A stretch of 64,000 nt of DNA from an uncultured Tateyamaria sp. (GTDB lineage: Bacteria > Pseudomonadota > Alphaproteobacteria > Rhodobacterales > Rhodobacteraceae): positions 1-64,000 of the forward strand of contig NZ_CANNDN010000005.1 of assembly GCF_947503465.1 (NCBI RefSeq), in the 5' to 3' direction. Below are positions 1 to 9,008 of this stretch, piece by piece; within the stretch, counting starts at the first letter, position 1; every line of letters starts with the position of its first letter. The notes below the pieces were generated by a model. It saw nothing but the letters and a program-made list of their open reading frames with translations. It was not told the DNA's origin and did no database searches. The position numbers and the translations under genes were made by a program.

Positions 1-304
1 CAGTTTCCAAATCCTGTTGGTCCGCCTGCCATCCCGGCAGGTCCGAGAAAACCGGCAAGCGCCGCCGCTGGCGTCGGTTCCGGTCGAGAATTCCGGTTCC
101 TCCCACGCGCAGGCGCGCGGTTCCCTCCCAAATTCACGCCCTCCACCGGGTTGTCACGGCCCCGCCGGGCCGCAGGACGGGCTTTGCCCTTACCTGCTCT
201 GCCCTTCGGAATGCATGGGCATTCCAAAGATCAGAACAGGAAGGCCCGCCCATTGGCGGAAAGGGGAAGAGACCCGGCCCGCGTCACGCGAAGGAGGGTC
301 ACAA
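1..304 (+). promoter_or_regulatory. Leader region upstream of ardC-like gene (partial)
   Basis: No convincing gene lies in these 304 bases, although the reading frame of the next gene stays open through them. The stretch is GC-rich and contains short inverted repeats, for example CCTGCC (25-30) with GGCAGG (36-41). A good ribosome binding site (GGAGG) sits just before 305, which fixes the start of the downstream gene. Long structured leaders also precede the genes at 5264 and 8545. What begins left of the window cannot be seen. Confidence 0.4.
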
Positions 305-1189
305 ATGACCGCAGAGAAGTTTGACGTTTACACCCATGTCACCAATCAGATCATCGCGCAGATCGAGGCGGGAACGCCGCCCTGGCGCAAACCGTGGACC
401 GGCGGCGGGGCAGGGGTCAGCTTGCCGGAACGGTTCAACGGCGAGGCCTATCGGGGCATCAACATCCTGATGCTTTGGGCGACAGCGATGGCCAAGGATT
501 ACAGCTCAGCCCGCTGGATGACGTTCAATCAGGCCAAGCAGCTTGGGGGCCATGTCCGCAAGGGCGAGAAATCCGCAACCGTGGTGAAGTACGGCACCGT
601 CGAGCGCGAGGACGAGAACGGCGAGGCGCGTCAGATCCCCTTTGCCAAGGCCTACCGCGTGTTCAATGCCGACCAGATCGAGGGCTTGCCTGCCGAACTC
701 TACATCCTGCCCGATCCGCCCCGTGATCTTGGCACCGTGGCCGACCCCGAGCTGGAGGCGTTCTTTGCCGCGACAGGCGCGCAGATCGACGTGACCGAGG
801 AGCCGCGTGCCTATTACAACATCAAGACCGACCGCATCCACATGCCGCCCGTTGGCACGTTTCATCGAGCGGCAGGGTATTTTGGCACCTTGGCCCATGA
901 GACAATCCACTGGACAGGCGCGACAAAGCGGCTGGACCGTTTGGGCCGGTTCAATGACCGAAAGGCCTATGCGTTCGAGGAGCTGGTCGCGGAAATCGGT
1001 AACTGCATGCTTTGCGCGCAGATCGGGGTGGAGCCCGAATTTGACCAGAGCGCGGCCTATGTCGAAGGATGGCTTGAGGCGATGAAGGAAGACAGCCGCG
1101 CGATTTTCCGCGCCGCGTCAGAGGCCCAGAAGGCCGTGGATTACATCATGGAGCGTACCGCGCAGGCCGAGCGGCTGGCGGCAGAGTAA
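305..1189 (+). CDS. ArdC-like antirestriction protein (zincin-like)
   Basis: 294-aa protein of the ArdC family, which binds single-stranded DNA and protects incoming plasmid DNA from host restriction during conjugation. The N-terminal half carries the ArdC-type PPWRKPW segment. The C-terminal half has a zincin motif, HETIH at residues 198-202, followed by a conserved Glu-rich helix (EELVAEIG) that would supply the third metal ligand. The open frame extends upstream to 17, but the ATG at 305 has a strong GGAGG and matches the family start. It is followed by its own terminator. In Rhodobacteraceae plasmids such genes accompany DUF3768 and ParB-like genes, as here. Confidence 0.85.
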   Translation: MTAEKFDVYTHVTNQIIAQIEAGTPPWRKPWTGGGAGVSLPERFNGEAYRGINILMLWATAMAKDYSSARWMTFNQAKQLGGHVRKGEKSATVVKYGTVEREDENGEARQIPFAKAYRVFNADQIEGLPAELYILPDPPRDLGTVADPELEAFFAATGAQIDVTEEPRAYYNIKTDRIHMPPVGTFHRAAGYFGTLAHETIHWTGATKRLDRLGRFNDRKAYAFEELVAEIGNCMLCAQIGVEPEFDQSAAYVEGWLEAMKEDSRAIFRAASEAQKAVDYIMERTAQAERLAAE

Positions 1190-1212
1190 CAGACAGCCCT
1201 GTCGAATTATTC

Positions 1213-1242
1213 AGGCCCCCGTCAGTAGGTGGGGGCCTTTTT
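1213..1242 (+). terminator. Rho-independent terminator after ardC-like gene
   Basis: Perfect 8-bp stem AGGCCCCC / GGGGGCCT with a 10-nt loop, followed by a T run. It lies 24 nt after the stop codon. Confidence 0.85.
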
Positions 1243-1356
1243 GCGTTGTGGAGTGATCTTGGGCGGGGCGGTTTCAGGGTGACCTGTCGGCGGGCAACCT
1301 GAAGGCCACCCGCCGACAGGCCCGGCGCTTCGCGCGGACGCCCCAAAGGGGGTGGG

Positions 1357-1617
1357 TCAACTGGCGGCATCTAGTTCAGCCTGGATCGCGGTTAGCTCTG
1401 AGCTCGTTTGTGAGATAATGTCAGCTGTGCAGCCTACGCAGAAGATCGGCCTGGTCGTAAATCCATTCTTAACCTTCGGGATTTTGAAGCATTTCCGCCC
1501 AGTCCCGACAAGCTTTGAGCATCTGCTGCATTTCGTAGCCTTGCCGCAAATGTGGCTGATAGGTTTGCCCGTCGACTGGGATAGAAGTGAAGGTGTCTTA
1601 CCCTTTGGCTTTGCCAT
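1357..1617 (-). CDS. Small zinc-finger protein coupled to helicase
   Basis: 86-aa protein, no family recognised with confidence. The middle holds a Cys-rich stretch with C-x2-C pairs: KCSRC near residue 30, then FCVGC about 30 residues later, with other cysteines at ICGK and RKCF. This would suit one zinc ribbon or finger; the N-terminus is Lys-rich. Its ATG overlaps the last 20 nt of the helicase gene upstream in another frame, so the two are probably translationally coupled. The arrangement suggests an accessory or nucleic-acid-binding subunit of the helicase, which is inference. Confidence 0.65.
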   Translation of the reverse strand: MAKPKGKTPSLLSQSTGKPISHICGKATKCSRCSKLVGTGRKCFKIPKVKNGFTTRPIFCVGCTADIISQTSSELTAIQAELDAAS

Positions 1618-3598
1618 GCATTAGCCCCTTATAGCGGCGTGTAATTGAATTGAGTATGTTCTCAAGTTCAGCTTCAGCCGCCTTGAACTCTTCGACTGAC
1701 CATTCTTTTCGCTGCTTGGGAAAGCTGGCCTTCAATTCCTTGTTGATGAGAGTCACGCCTGCGACGAAGTTGTTCGTTGCTGCGACCCCCAAATTTATGA
1801 GATCGCGGCCAGCGCGATTTATCTCAAGCCTGTTCATAAGCAGGTTTGCGGCTCGGTTAACCTGGTCATTCAGGCCCTTTCGTTGGGCTTCCCATTCACG
1901 TTGAGGTAGAATCTGAAATGGTTGCGCCGCTTTGGTCATCGTACGACCGCTGGACTTAGCTAGTACTATTGCTTCAGCCTGTTCGGGATCGAGGCCGAGC
2001 TGGTCCAGTTTTTCCCTTAGCTCGTTGATGATGTCTTCTTGCTCAGCTGACGTGAATTGCTCTTCGATCAGTTCGTCAACGATCTCGTAGTTGACGACTG
2101 CTTGCTCGCCGAGTTTCATTCGGGCTTGCCCGCCTTTGACTTCATCAGACGGCTCTGGCTCTTTTCCGCCTATGACGTCTTCCCAGAATTTCTGATCATC
2201 GCTTTCAAAGAGCTTAAACTCTCGAAGCCTCTCGTCGAGGTTCATACCCGCATGGGTTACAATATGCCCGTAGTTGTCAGGATGGCCCGGGCTGTTTTGC
2301 ACAATGACGCGGAGAACCCTGCCGACAAATTGAACGTAGGGTGCTAGTGTGCGGAAGGGCCGGAATATGGCTGCAACACTCAGTTTTGGATGATCAAAAC
2401 CCTCGCCGAGCATCTGAACCTGAACAATGACGTCTAGCTCGCCGCTCTTCAGACGACGTTTGACTTCCACCTTCTTGTCTTCGTCCATTTCACTATAGAT
2501 GAGATCGGCACTAAAACCTCGCGCCTCGTAAAGTCGGACAATGGACCGAGCGTGATTGACGCTACATGCAACGGCGATGAGTTGGTGCGCGGTCCCAGTC
2601 TCGCGTAGCTGTTCGAGGCGCTGGAGACTGTTGTCGACAATCGTTTGATTGCAAGGCTCCGAGAGAGCAATCCCGCGGCTAAACCAGTCTTTCTCTTTCA
2701 TCTTCAAGACTTCATCGAGCGAGTAGGTCTTGGTCTCACCGTGTGCTGTGAACTCTAACTCATTTGGTGCGGCGTACGATGCTGTCAGTCGTTTGATGTA
2801 TCCTTTGAAAGTCGCTTTTTTGAAGGGATAACGATAGACGAGATCTCCCTCGATTTCCTGTGCGTCACCCCGGAACGGAGTTGCCGTCATGTTGACAACT
2901 CGCGCATCCCCGAAATGTTCGCATACCTTTTGCCAGCTGGCCGCTGGCGCGTGATGAGCCTCGTCCACAATAAGCATATCGAAGAAATCTCTTGGAAAGC
3001 GATGCAGCCACTTGTCGGGGTTGGTAGAGAGCTGCTGCACATTCGAGATGACAATATGCGACTTTTCGCAAACTGAGATGTTGCCGGTGTCCAGCGTGGT
3101 CGCAAAGGGTCCGCCAATCATCGCTTCGTCGCTCAAGATTCCGCGCCTACGCCAGAAACACTTTTGGCGGTTGGTCACGTCCATCGACTCGAACAGACCT
3201 TCTTTGATCGTCAAGTTTGGTGCGACGATGAGCACCCTACCTGTGGCAATCCCAAATGGAACAATTGCAGCGATCCCGGATTTTCCACATCCAACAGGAA
3301 TTTGAACAATCGCGGACTTACGGCCCGAACGAAAGTACTCGTAGAGCGCCTTGTAGGCTTCGACTTGCGGTTCCCTGAGCTGAAGATTTTCTTCGATATG
3401 AGCAGGTGTCCTCATGAAGAACTGCTCAAGGGGGATATTCGACCTTACCCATGCGTCTAGGTCTTTCTTGCTGAATAGCCATTTGCTGCCGATCTTGTTG
3501 GAAGGAAGCGCCCCCTCCCTCGCGAGATCGTACAGTGCGGTTTTCCCGATTTGTAGGTAGCGTGCGGTCTCTTCGATTGTCATCCACTCTTCGGCCAT
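1598..3598 (-). CDS. SF2 DEAD/DEAH helicase with N-terminal excisionase-type HTH
   Basis: 666-aa protein. Residues 6-52 form an excisionase/MerR-like HTH (MTIEETARYLQIGKTALYDL). A superfamily 2 helicase core follows: Walker A PVGCGKS (101-107), DEAH box (212-215), TAT motif III (238-240), GEGFD (398-402) and motif VI QFVGRVLR (423-430). The type III restriction / DEAD-like fold is common in defence loci. The start at 3598 is chosen because AGGAG precedes it; the open frame runs to 3781 but that extension is low-complexity. About 280 nt separate it from a divergent HEPN-type gene. Base composition looks less GC-rich than the flanking backbone, suggesting an inserted cassette. No nuclease or methylase domain is evident. 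Confidence 0.8.
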   Translation of the reverse strand: MAEEWMTIEETARYLQIGKTALYDLAREGALPSNKIGSKWLFSKKDLDAWVRSNIPLEQFFMRTPAHIEENLQLREPQVEAYKALYEYFRSGRKSAIVQIPVGCGKSGIAAIVPFGIATGRVLIVAPNLTIKEGLFESMDVTNRQKCFWRRRGILSDEAMIGGPFATTLDTGNISVCEKSHIVISNVQQLSTNPDKWLHRFPRDFFDMLIVDEAHHAPAASWQKVCEHFGDARVVNMTATPFRGDAQEIEGDLVYRYPFKKATFKGYIKRLTASYAAPNELEFTAHGETKTYSLDEVLKMKEKDWFSRGIALSEPCNQTIVDNSLQRLEQLRETGTAHQLIAVACSVNHARSIVRLYEARGFSADLIYSEMDEDKKVEVKRRLKSGELDVIVQVQMLGEGFDHPKLSVAAIFRPFRTLAPYVQFVGRVLRVIVQNSPGHPDNYGHIVTHAGMNLDERLREFKLFESDDQKFWEDVIGGKEPEPSDEVKGGQARMKLGEQAVVNYEIVDELIEEQFTSAEQEDIINELREKLDQLGLDPEQAEAIVLAKSSGRTMTKAAQPFQILPQREWEAQRKGLNDQVNRAANLLMNRLEINRAGRDLINLGVAATNNFVAGVTLINKELKASFPKQRKEWSVEEFKAAEAELENILNSITRRYKGLMHGKAKG

Positions 3599-3877
3599 GC
3601 TAGACTCCTTTTGCCGTATGCTGCCATTTGATGCCAAATGATGCAACAGAAAAGGCTTGATTGCGTCGCCTTGGGTCAACCCGCTGATCCTCGTGACGCC
3701 TCTACAGAAACGTAGGCGTCGGTCTCTCGTGGCTAACGCTGGTGTCGTGTGAGCGTCACGAGTCCTCGGGTCAGTTGTCATACAAGGTTTCCCAAGAAAT
3801 GCCGGACCAATCTGTTTACATGAGAACCGCAGGCTGGAAGGCTCTCACCATTTAGGGCTTCGCCGAAGGAATCTCAG

Positions 3878-4582
3878 ATGCGGAAGATTGATCCCGAAGG
3901 AGTTTGGGAAGATTTTGAAGATCAGCTTGATGAACAGTCGCAATACTACAGAAGCTCTTGGAACACGCTCACCGGTGCAGCTGATAGGAAGATCGCAACC
4001 GAAAACTACGCTCTCACTATTGGCGTCATGTTCGAAGGCTATATCAATGACCTTATCTTTGCCTATGCGAACCGCGACTGCTCTCGCGTGATGCAGCACC
4101 TTGAGAACAGTGTGCGCGAAACGCTTGCAGCCATTCCCAAGGCGGAAGCCGCGTTCAACAAGTTTGCGGACTTTAAACACCGGGATCACCTGACTAAGTC
4201 AGAGCTTAAGGCAATCCTCGACCCGGAGGGCCGAAACACGTCTTTTCCGAATTTTGTCGCTATTGAGGATCGTGCGCAGCAATGGCTTGCCGATCACCAC
4301 CGCAACAGATTCACCGGATTGAACGCCCAGCAAAAAGCGGTGATCAACGCTGTAATAGCGACTCGCAACAACCTTGCGCATCGCAGCAAGGGATCGCTGG
4401 ACCGCCTGAACGAAGCGTTCAGTGCAGGAGCGCTTTATCCCACCGGCCTTCAGCGAAACGTCAACCGCATTCAACAAGCTGGACATTACCTGAAGGCAAA
4501 GCATCCCCCTAATAGTCCAGATACCCGCGCAACGATCATGGGACATCTGCTGAAGGACGCAGCCGAGAGCATCGTCCATTGA
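3878..4582 (+). CDS. HEPN-domain protein (putative RNase, RiboL-PSP-HEPN-like)
   Basis: 234-aa protein. The segment RNNLAH at residues 163-168 fits the HEPN RNase signature R-x4-6-H. The earlier FEGYINDLIF segment (about 52-61) resembles the first helix of the RiboL-PSP/MAE_28990 HEPN families. HEPN proteins often cut RNA in toxin or abortive-infection systems. The gene is divergent from the helicase at 1598-3598 with a shared intergenic region, which suggests joint function. GAAGGA precedes the ATG. The HEPN call rests on one short motif plus context. Confidence 0.6.
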   Translation: MRKIDPEGVWEDFEDQLDEQSQYYRSSWNTLTGAADRKIATENYALTIGVMFEGYINDLIFAYANRDCSRVMQHLENSVRETLAAIPKAEAAFNKFADFKHRDHLTKSELKAILDPEGRNTSFPNFVAIEDRAQQWLADHHRNRFTGLNAQQKAVINAVIATRNNLAHRSKGSLDRLNEAFSAGALYPTGLQRNVNRIQQAGHYLKAKHPPNSPDTRATIMGHLLKDAAESIVH

Positions 4583-5263
4583 CCGGTACCATGCCAGAAG
4601 CGGTCCATTGTGCCAGCATGCACCGCCGAATGCCGGATCAACCACTTACGCGGGTCAAAAACCCTGGGCAAAACAGACGCGGTTTTGGCAGGTTTGCGCC
4701 CATCACGCCAGTAACGATAGGTTTTCGTTATCGTAGCCAGTGTCTTTGTATCTGACTTTGGCCCCTGACGCATCCTGACGGCTGCGCCACCGCGCTCTTC
4801 AGGCTCCAGCCGGTAACGCCGGCTTACGCCCGGAACATACGCCTCGATCCTTCCCTGCTCACATCCGCCACCTCCAATGTCTCCTGAGGAGCCATAGGAC
4901 GTGGCGTTCGCATGGTCAGGTCTCAAGGCGATGATCCGCCCTGGCAGGTTTCGATCGCGGGGGCAGGGGATCTGCGATCCCATCTTTCCCTTGTCCCCTT
5001 GGGGTTCGCGCGTGCCGCGCGATACGCCGCTGCGGGGACGTTGCTTTAGAACCCGCTGGGTTCTCGCGCACGCAACCAAAATAGACCTCCCCCGTGTCCT
5101 CGGCTGCGCCTGCGGGCCGCACCAGGTCGGTCGATTTCTGGTGGCGTTTGCTCACTCCGGCACTTCGCCAGTGGGTCAGGTTTTAGAGACGACGCCCTCA
5201 AGGGGCTTCTCTCAAAACCAGACACCAAAGGGGCAAGGACCCCAACCACAAAGGAGAGACCAG
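4583..5263 (+). promoter_or_regulatory. Long structured leader upstream of DUF3768 gene
   Basis: About 680 bases with no ORF I would defend; frames open here on both strands have no family resemblance. Several hairpins are visible: ACGATA/TATCGT around 4715-4735, AGAACCC/GGGTTCT (5048-5064), and a larger GTTTT-GAGA / TCTC-AAAAC stem around 5185-5220 with an inner GCCC/GGGC. It probably carries the promoter and an untranslated leader for the backbone genes that follow. Parts resemble the leader before 8545 in style and in the final AAGGAGAGACC ribosome site. Confidence 0.35.
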
Positions 5264-5659
5264 ATGACACAAGCAAAGGACACTTCAGGCGAGTGCGAAG
5301 ACGAAGGGGCAATCGCGGCCAAGATCGCGGAGCAGAACGACCGCTTCCGCACCACGTGGGGTGCTGATTTCACGGTGCCGGGTCAGATCGTCATGACGCG
5401 CGGGGTGTCGGACCTCTCGCCCGCCGCCAAGGCGATCATCCTGCAGCGGGTTCAAAAGTTCGCCACCTTCACCGAAGACAACGACCCCTACCGCGATCAC
5501 ACCTTTGGTGCGTTCGAGTTTGAGATTGGCGGCAACAGCTACCGCATCTTCTGGAAGATCGATCTCTACGACACTGAATACAGCATGGGCAGCGATGAGT
5601 CAGCGAACCCGCAGGTCACCCGCCGCGTCCTCACCATCATGCACGCCTCTGAATACTGA
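5264..5659 (+). CDS. DUF3768 domain protein
   Basis: 131-aa protein of the DUF3768 family, function unknown, common on alphaproteobacterial plasmids. Recognisable landmarks are the N-terminal IAEQNDRFR, the central FTEDNDPYRDHTFGAFE, and the C-terminal WKIDLYD...RRVLTIMHASEY. The reading frame is open from 4901, but the ATG at 5264 follows AAGGAGAG and matches the family start. It precedes the ParB-like gene by 72 nt and is likely cotranscribed. Confidence 0.85.
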   Translation: MTQAKDTSGECEDEGAIAAKIAEQNDRFRTTWGADFTVPGQIVMTRGVSDLSPAAKAIILQRVQKFATFTEDNDPYRDHTFGAFEFEIGGNSYRIFWKIDLYDTEYSMGSDESANPQVTRRVLTIMHASEY

Positions 5660-5731
5660 TCGGAACCGCCCTGAGCCGGGGCGGGTCCAAACCAGATGCA
5701 TTTCTTCAATCAACCACAAAGGAACATCCCA

Positions 5732-7582
5732 ATGACAAACCAAACTCAAATCACAACCGGGACCGCAATCATCTATGCCTCGCTGGATCAGCTTTACCTG
5801 CATGATCTGAACCCACGCCAAGAGGTGGCGCAGGAGGCCATCGAGACCCTGGCCGAGAGCATCAAAACCTGTGGCCTGTTGCAAAACCTCGGCGGCCTGC
5901 AGGACGATAGCGGCAAGGTCGGCATTGTGGCTGGGGGTCGCCGCCTGCGGGCGCTTGCCTTTCTCGCGGAGACCGACCCGGCGCAGGAGAGCGTGACCTC
6001 CATTCCCGTATTGTTGGCCAAGGATGCGGAACAGGCCGAACTCTGGGCCAACGCCGAGAACACCGCGCGCGCCGATCTCGATCCAGCCGACGAAATCCGC
6101 GCCTATGGCCGGATGGCAAAGAGCAATGCAAGCGCTGACGACATCGCTAGTGCCTTTGGGGTCACCGTCGCCCATGTCAAAGGCCGGTTGAAACTGTCGG
6201 ACCTGCCCGAGGCGGCGCTGGATGCGCTCAAGGCCAAGAGCATCAATCTGACCGTTGCGCAAAAGCTCACCACAGCCGATGATGAGAAGCTGATCTTTGA
6301 GGTTCTGCGCCTCATCGACGAAGGCCAGATCACCAACACGGGTCAGATTGATGGCGTGTTGCATCCCAAGGCGGTGAAATCCACCGACCGTCGCGCCACC
6401 TTTGTTGGCGTGGAGGCCTATGAGGCTGCAGGTGGCAAGGTCTCGCGCGATCTCTTCTCCGAGGATGTCTTCTTCGAGAACCGCGACATTCTGGACGAGG
6501 TATTTGCGCTGCGTCTTCGCGAAGCAGCGGACAAGGTGATGAAAGAGGCAGGCTGGGCGTGGGTCATGCCCCACGATGAGTCCTACCTTGGCTGGCACGT
6601 CATGGATGAGCACAAGTTCGAGCGGGTCTATCCGGTGGAAGGTGTGCTGTCCGATGATCTCACCGAGCGCTACGACGAGTTGGCAGAACTGGCCGAAGGT
6701 GATGTTCTGAATGAGGCTGGCCAAGCCGAGTTGGACAGCCTGCAAGCGGTGCTGGACGGCGCGTTCACGGAGGCACAAAGGGCCATCGCCGGGTGTGTCG
6801 TCCATGTTGGCAACAATGGCCAGCTTGAAGTCACCGGCGGGCTGATCAAAGCCGCAGACAAGAAGGCGGCGATTGAAGCCGGGATACTGGCCAAGTCACA
6901 TCATGGCGGCAGCGGTGAGAAGACCCCGAAGAACCCCTATTCGCAAAAACTGCAGGCTGATCTGGAGGCGATCAAGCTGGCCTCCCTGCAGAATGCCATG
7001 CTCGACCAGCCCGATCTGTTGCTCGATCTGCTGACGTTCCAGTTGAGCGGCATGACCGGGTTTCGGGATGTGCTGGATATCAGTCTTGGCACGCCCTGCA
7101 ATGCGCCCTCTACGGAAACCGGGTTTGACGTGGACAAGCGTCTGAGCAAACCATCATCCTGTCCGGAAGACCGCTGGGGCGTTGACCTCATAAAGGCCTT
7201 TGCCGCCTTCAAGAAGAAGGGCAAGAAGCACCGCGATGCGGAACTGGCTCGGCAGCTGGCCAAACTTCTGACCGGCGGGGATGAGGTGTTCGCAGCTGTG
7301 TTGGCCGACAAGTGCAACGCGGGCATCCGCAAGGTCTGGACGCCAACGACGGAGAACCTCTTCAAGCGGATTTCCGGGGTGATGATGGACGGCATCTACT
7401 GTGATCTGTTGGACCTTGCTCCGACGGACGAGCGGGCCAAGGCGTTCTCCAAAAAGAAGAAGGCCGACAAGGCCGAAGCACTTGAGAACTTGTTCTCTGA
7501 TCCGACCACCCAGAAGCTGCTTGGCGTGACGGAGGCGCAGAAGGCGCGCATCGACGCGTGGCTGCCTGACTACTTCGCGTGA
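5732..7582 (+). CDS. ParB-like nuclease-domain protein
   Basis: 616-aa protein with an N-terminal ParB/Spo0J domain: LDQLYLHDLNPRQ near residue 20, then VGIVAGGRRLRAL (the GxRR box) and ENTARADLDPADEIRAY near 110-125. A KorB/ParB-type HTH follows (IASAFGVTVAHVKGRLKLS). The long C-terminal part is Lys-rich near its end and unlike canonical ParB. No ParA gene adjoins it, so a classical segregation role is uncertain; similar solitary large ParB-like genes are part of many Rhodobacteraceae plasmid backbones. The ATG at 5732 is preceded by AAAGGAA; the earlier in-frame ATG at 5696 lacks a good site. Confidence 0.8.
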   Translation: MTNQTQITTGTAIIYASLDQLYLHDLNPRQEVAQEAIETLAESIKTCGLLQNLGGLQDDSGKVGIVAGGRRLRALAFLAETDPAQESVTSIPVLLAKDAEQAELWANAENTARADLDPADEIRAYGRMAKSNASADDIASAFGVTVAHVKGRLKLSDLPEAALDALKAKSINLTVAQKLTTADDEKLIFEVLRLIDEGQITNTGQIDGVLHPKAVKSTDRRATFVGVEAYEAAGGKVSRDLFSEDVFFENRDILDEVFALRLREAADKVMKEAGWAWVMPHDESYLGWHVMDEHKFERVYPVEGVLSDDLTERYDELAELAEGDVLNEAGQAELDSLQAVLDGAFTEAQRAIAGCVVHVGNNGQLEVTGGLIKAADKKAAIEAGILAKSHHGGSGEKTPKNPYSQKLQADLEAIKLASLQNAMLDQPDLLLDLLTFQLSGMTGFRDVLDISLGTPCNAPSTETGFDVDKRLSKPSSCPEDRWGVDLIKAFAAFKKKGKKHRDAELARQLAKLLTGGDEVFAAVLADKCNAGIRKVWTPTTENLFKRISGVMMDGIYCDLLDLAPTDERAKAFSKKKKADKAEALENLFSDPTTQKLLGVTEAQKARIDAWLPDYFA

Positions 7583-7713
7583 AGCCAAAGGCCGGGGCGG
7601 CGCATCGCCGCCCTCGCCATCCACCGAGGACCAGAACACCAGCGTTCTGTCATGACCGACCGAGCAGCGCGTTCAGCCGTCTTTCTGATACTCCAGCTAT
7701 GGGAGCCCCAGAC

Positions 7714-8229
7714 ATGCCAAGCCTCACCACATCCGCGCGCCGCGTCTGGACGTCGGCGCAGCTCTACATCGGGTTCCACCGCGACCCCAACGGCAAGCAG
7801 CGCGGCACCCCCCATGTCTGGCCCCCGAAGAATGCGCGCGCCGCGCTCCATGACAAACCTGAGGATCAGGAGGTCTTTGTGGTGGTCAAGGCAGCCGATG
7901 GAGATGCCTCGCAAGATGTCCAGATCAAACTGCGCCCCGACATGATTGTCCTGCGTCGTGATTGCCCGGACACATGGCAGGGCGTGGTCATCGAGCAATA
8001 TGAGCTTGCGGTCAGGTTCGGCGATGTCTCGATCCGCATCAACTATGATGGGTCCATCACCCGAAAGGATGCCGACAGCACGACTTGGGTCGAGGCCGAT
8101 GGCGGCATTCTTAAAAAGACCGAGTTTGTCGACGCGGCGATGTCAGCCGATGGCACGGAATTGTCACGCCGGACGCCGGACAATCTCGCCGCCATTACGC
8201 TGCAAGGCGTGCTGTCCAAGGCGCGATAG
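7714..8229 (+). CDS. Conserved hypothetical plasmid protein
   Basis: 171-aa protein with no recognised catalytic motif. The sequence is soluble and rich in Asp and Val, with no membrane segment. The upstream in-frame sequence from 7579 is Pro/Arg-rich and looks like untranslated leader; the ATG at 7714 with GGAG upstream is the best start, though 7699 is possible. It follows the ParB-like gene in the same direction and is probably part of the same backbone unit. Confidence 0.6.
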   Translation: MPSLTTSARRVWTSAQLYIGFHRDPNGKQRGTPHVWPPKNARAALHDKPEDQEVFVVVKAADGDASQDVQIKLRPDMIVLRRDCPDTWQGVVIEQYELAVRFGDVSIRINYDGSITRKDADSTTWVEADGGILKKTEFVDAAMSADGTELSRRTPDNLAAITLQGVLSKAR

Positions 8230-8544
8230 CTGAGTCACACGGTCCGCCAGTGTGGGTTGATGGACGTCTCAAGTGCGTGCGTGAGGCAGGTGCAGCTCGA
8301 GCGCGTCATCGTCCAGGTGAACAAGAACAGTGGCTCCAGCGAGAGGACTGTTCATCCCTAGGTCTTTCCCTTTTGCTCAAAGATGTGGATCGCACGGGGG
8401 CGGCCCGTCCGTGCCCTCCGCTGCGCTCCGGCAAGCACAAATACGGCTTCCACGCCCATGGCGCGGACCCTCCGCATTTTCGCTTGCGACCGGGCCTCTT
8501 GCCCCCGTGCTGTTTGATCCCCATCGCAAAAAGGAGAGACCCAA
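8230..8544 (+). promoter_or_regulatory. Leader region upstream of small conserved gene
   Basis: 315 bases without a credible gene. It is GC-rich with imperfect inverted repeats around 8393-8420 and ends in an AAGGAGAGACCC ribosome site before the ATG at 8545, very like the site before 5264. It probably holds a promoter and a structured leader. Confidence 0.35.
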
Positions 8545-8751
8545 ATGACCAACCACTACGTCGCCACCGTCCCCGTCACATTCACCGACACTGACGGCCA
8601 GGAACGCACCCGCTTCCAACGCGTGGGTGCTATGTTCCGCAACACCCGCACCGGGGATGGCTCAGAGTTCTTCAGCCTCAAGCTCGACTTCCCCGTCGCG
8701 GTCTCGGAGCTGGTAATGTTCCCGCCGAGCTCCCGGGAACCGCAGGACTAA
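8545..8751 (+). CDS. Small conserved hypothetical protein
   Basis: 68-aa protein beginning MTNHYVATVPVTFTD. It shows alternating beta-strand-like segments and no membrane or metal motif. AAGGAGAG lies at correct spacing before the start, and a strong terminator follows 16 nt after the stop, so it is probably a real, separately ended gene. Function unknown. Confidence 0.65.
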   Translation: MTNHYVATVPVTFTDTDGQERTRFQRVGAMFRNTRTGDGSEFFSLKLDFPVAVSELVMFPPSSREPQD

Positions 8752-8767
8752 ATCCTCTGCCGAGGAG

Positions 8768-8793
8768 GGGCCGCCGACAGGCGGCCCTTTTCC
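8768..8793 (+). terminator. Rho-independent terminator
   Basis: Perfect 8-bp stem GGGCCGCC / GGCGGCCC around a GACA loop, followed by TTTTCCT. It closes the backbone block before the mobilisation region. Confidence 0.9.
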
Positions 8794-9008
8794 TGTTCCA
8801 TGCGATGCGGTGCAGATGCCATCAACTCTCGCCAAGTCCAAGTTCAGCGATTTGACGCCGAGTGCCGCCGGGAAGATCCCGTGGTCCTCGGGCAGCTCTT
8901 AGCCCTCAGAGCTGTCCTTGCTTTTGCGCCGGACGCCCTTGGCCTGGACGTGCCGAGCGAGGCTCAGCGCGCAGTTCTTGCCAAGGCAACATGAATGTTT
9001 GAATCGGT

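Noticed and set aside
4486-5079. 197-codon minus-strand frame across the DUF3768 leader
   Set aside because: Composition and lack of family likeness, partial overlap with the HEPN gene, and no ribosome site; treated as chance frame in GC-rich leader.
4901-5263. N-terminal extension of the DUF3768 frame
   Set aside because: Start at 5264 has AAGGAGAG and fits family length; extension is Pro/Gly/Arg-rich without conservation signs.
8800-8994. 64-codon plus-strand frame after the terminator
   Set aside because: No ribosome site and low-complexity Ala/Arg content; cannot be supported.
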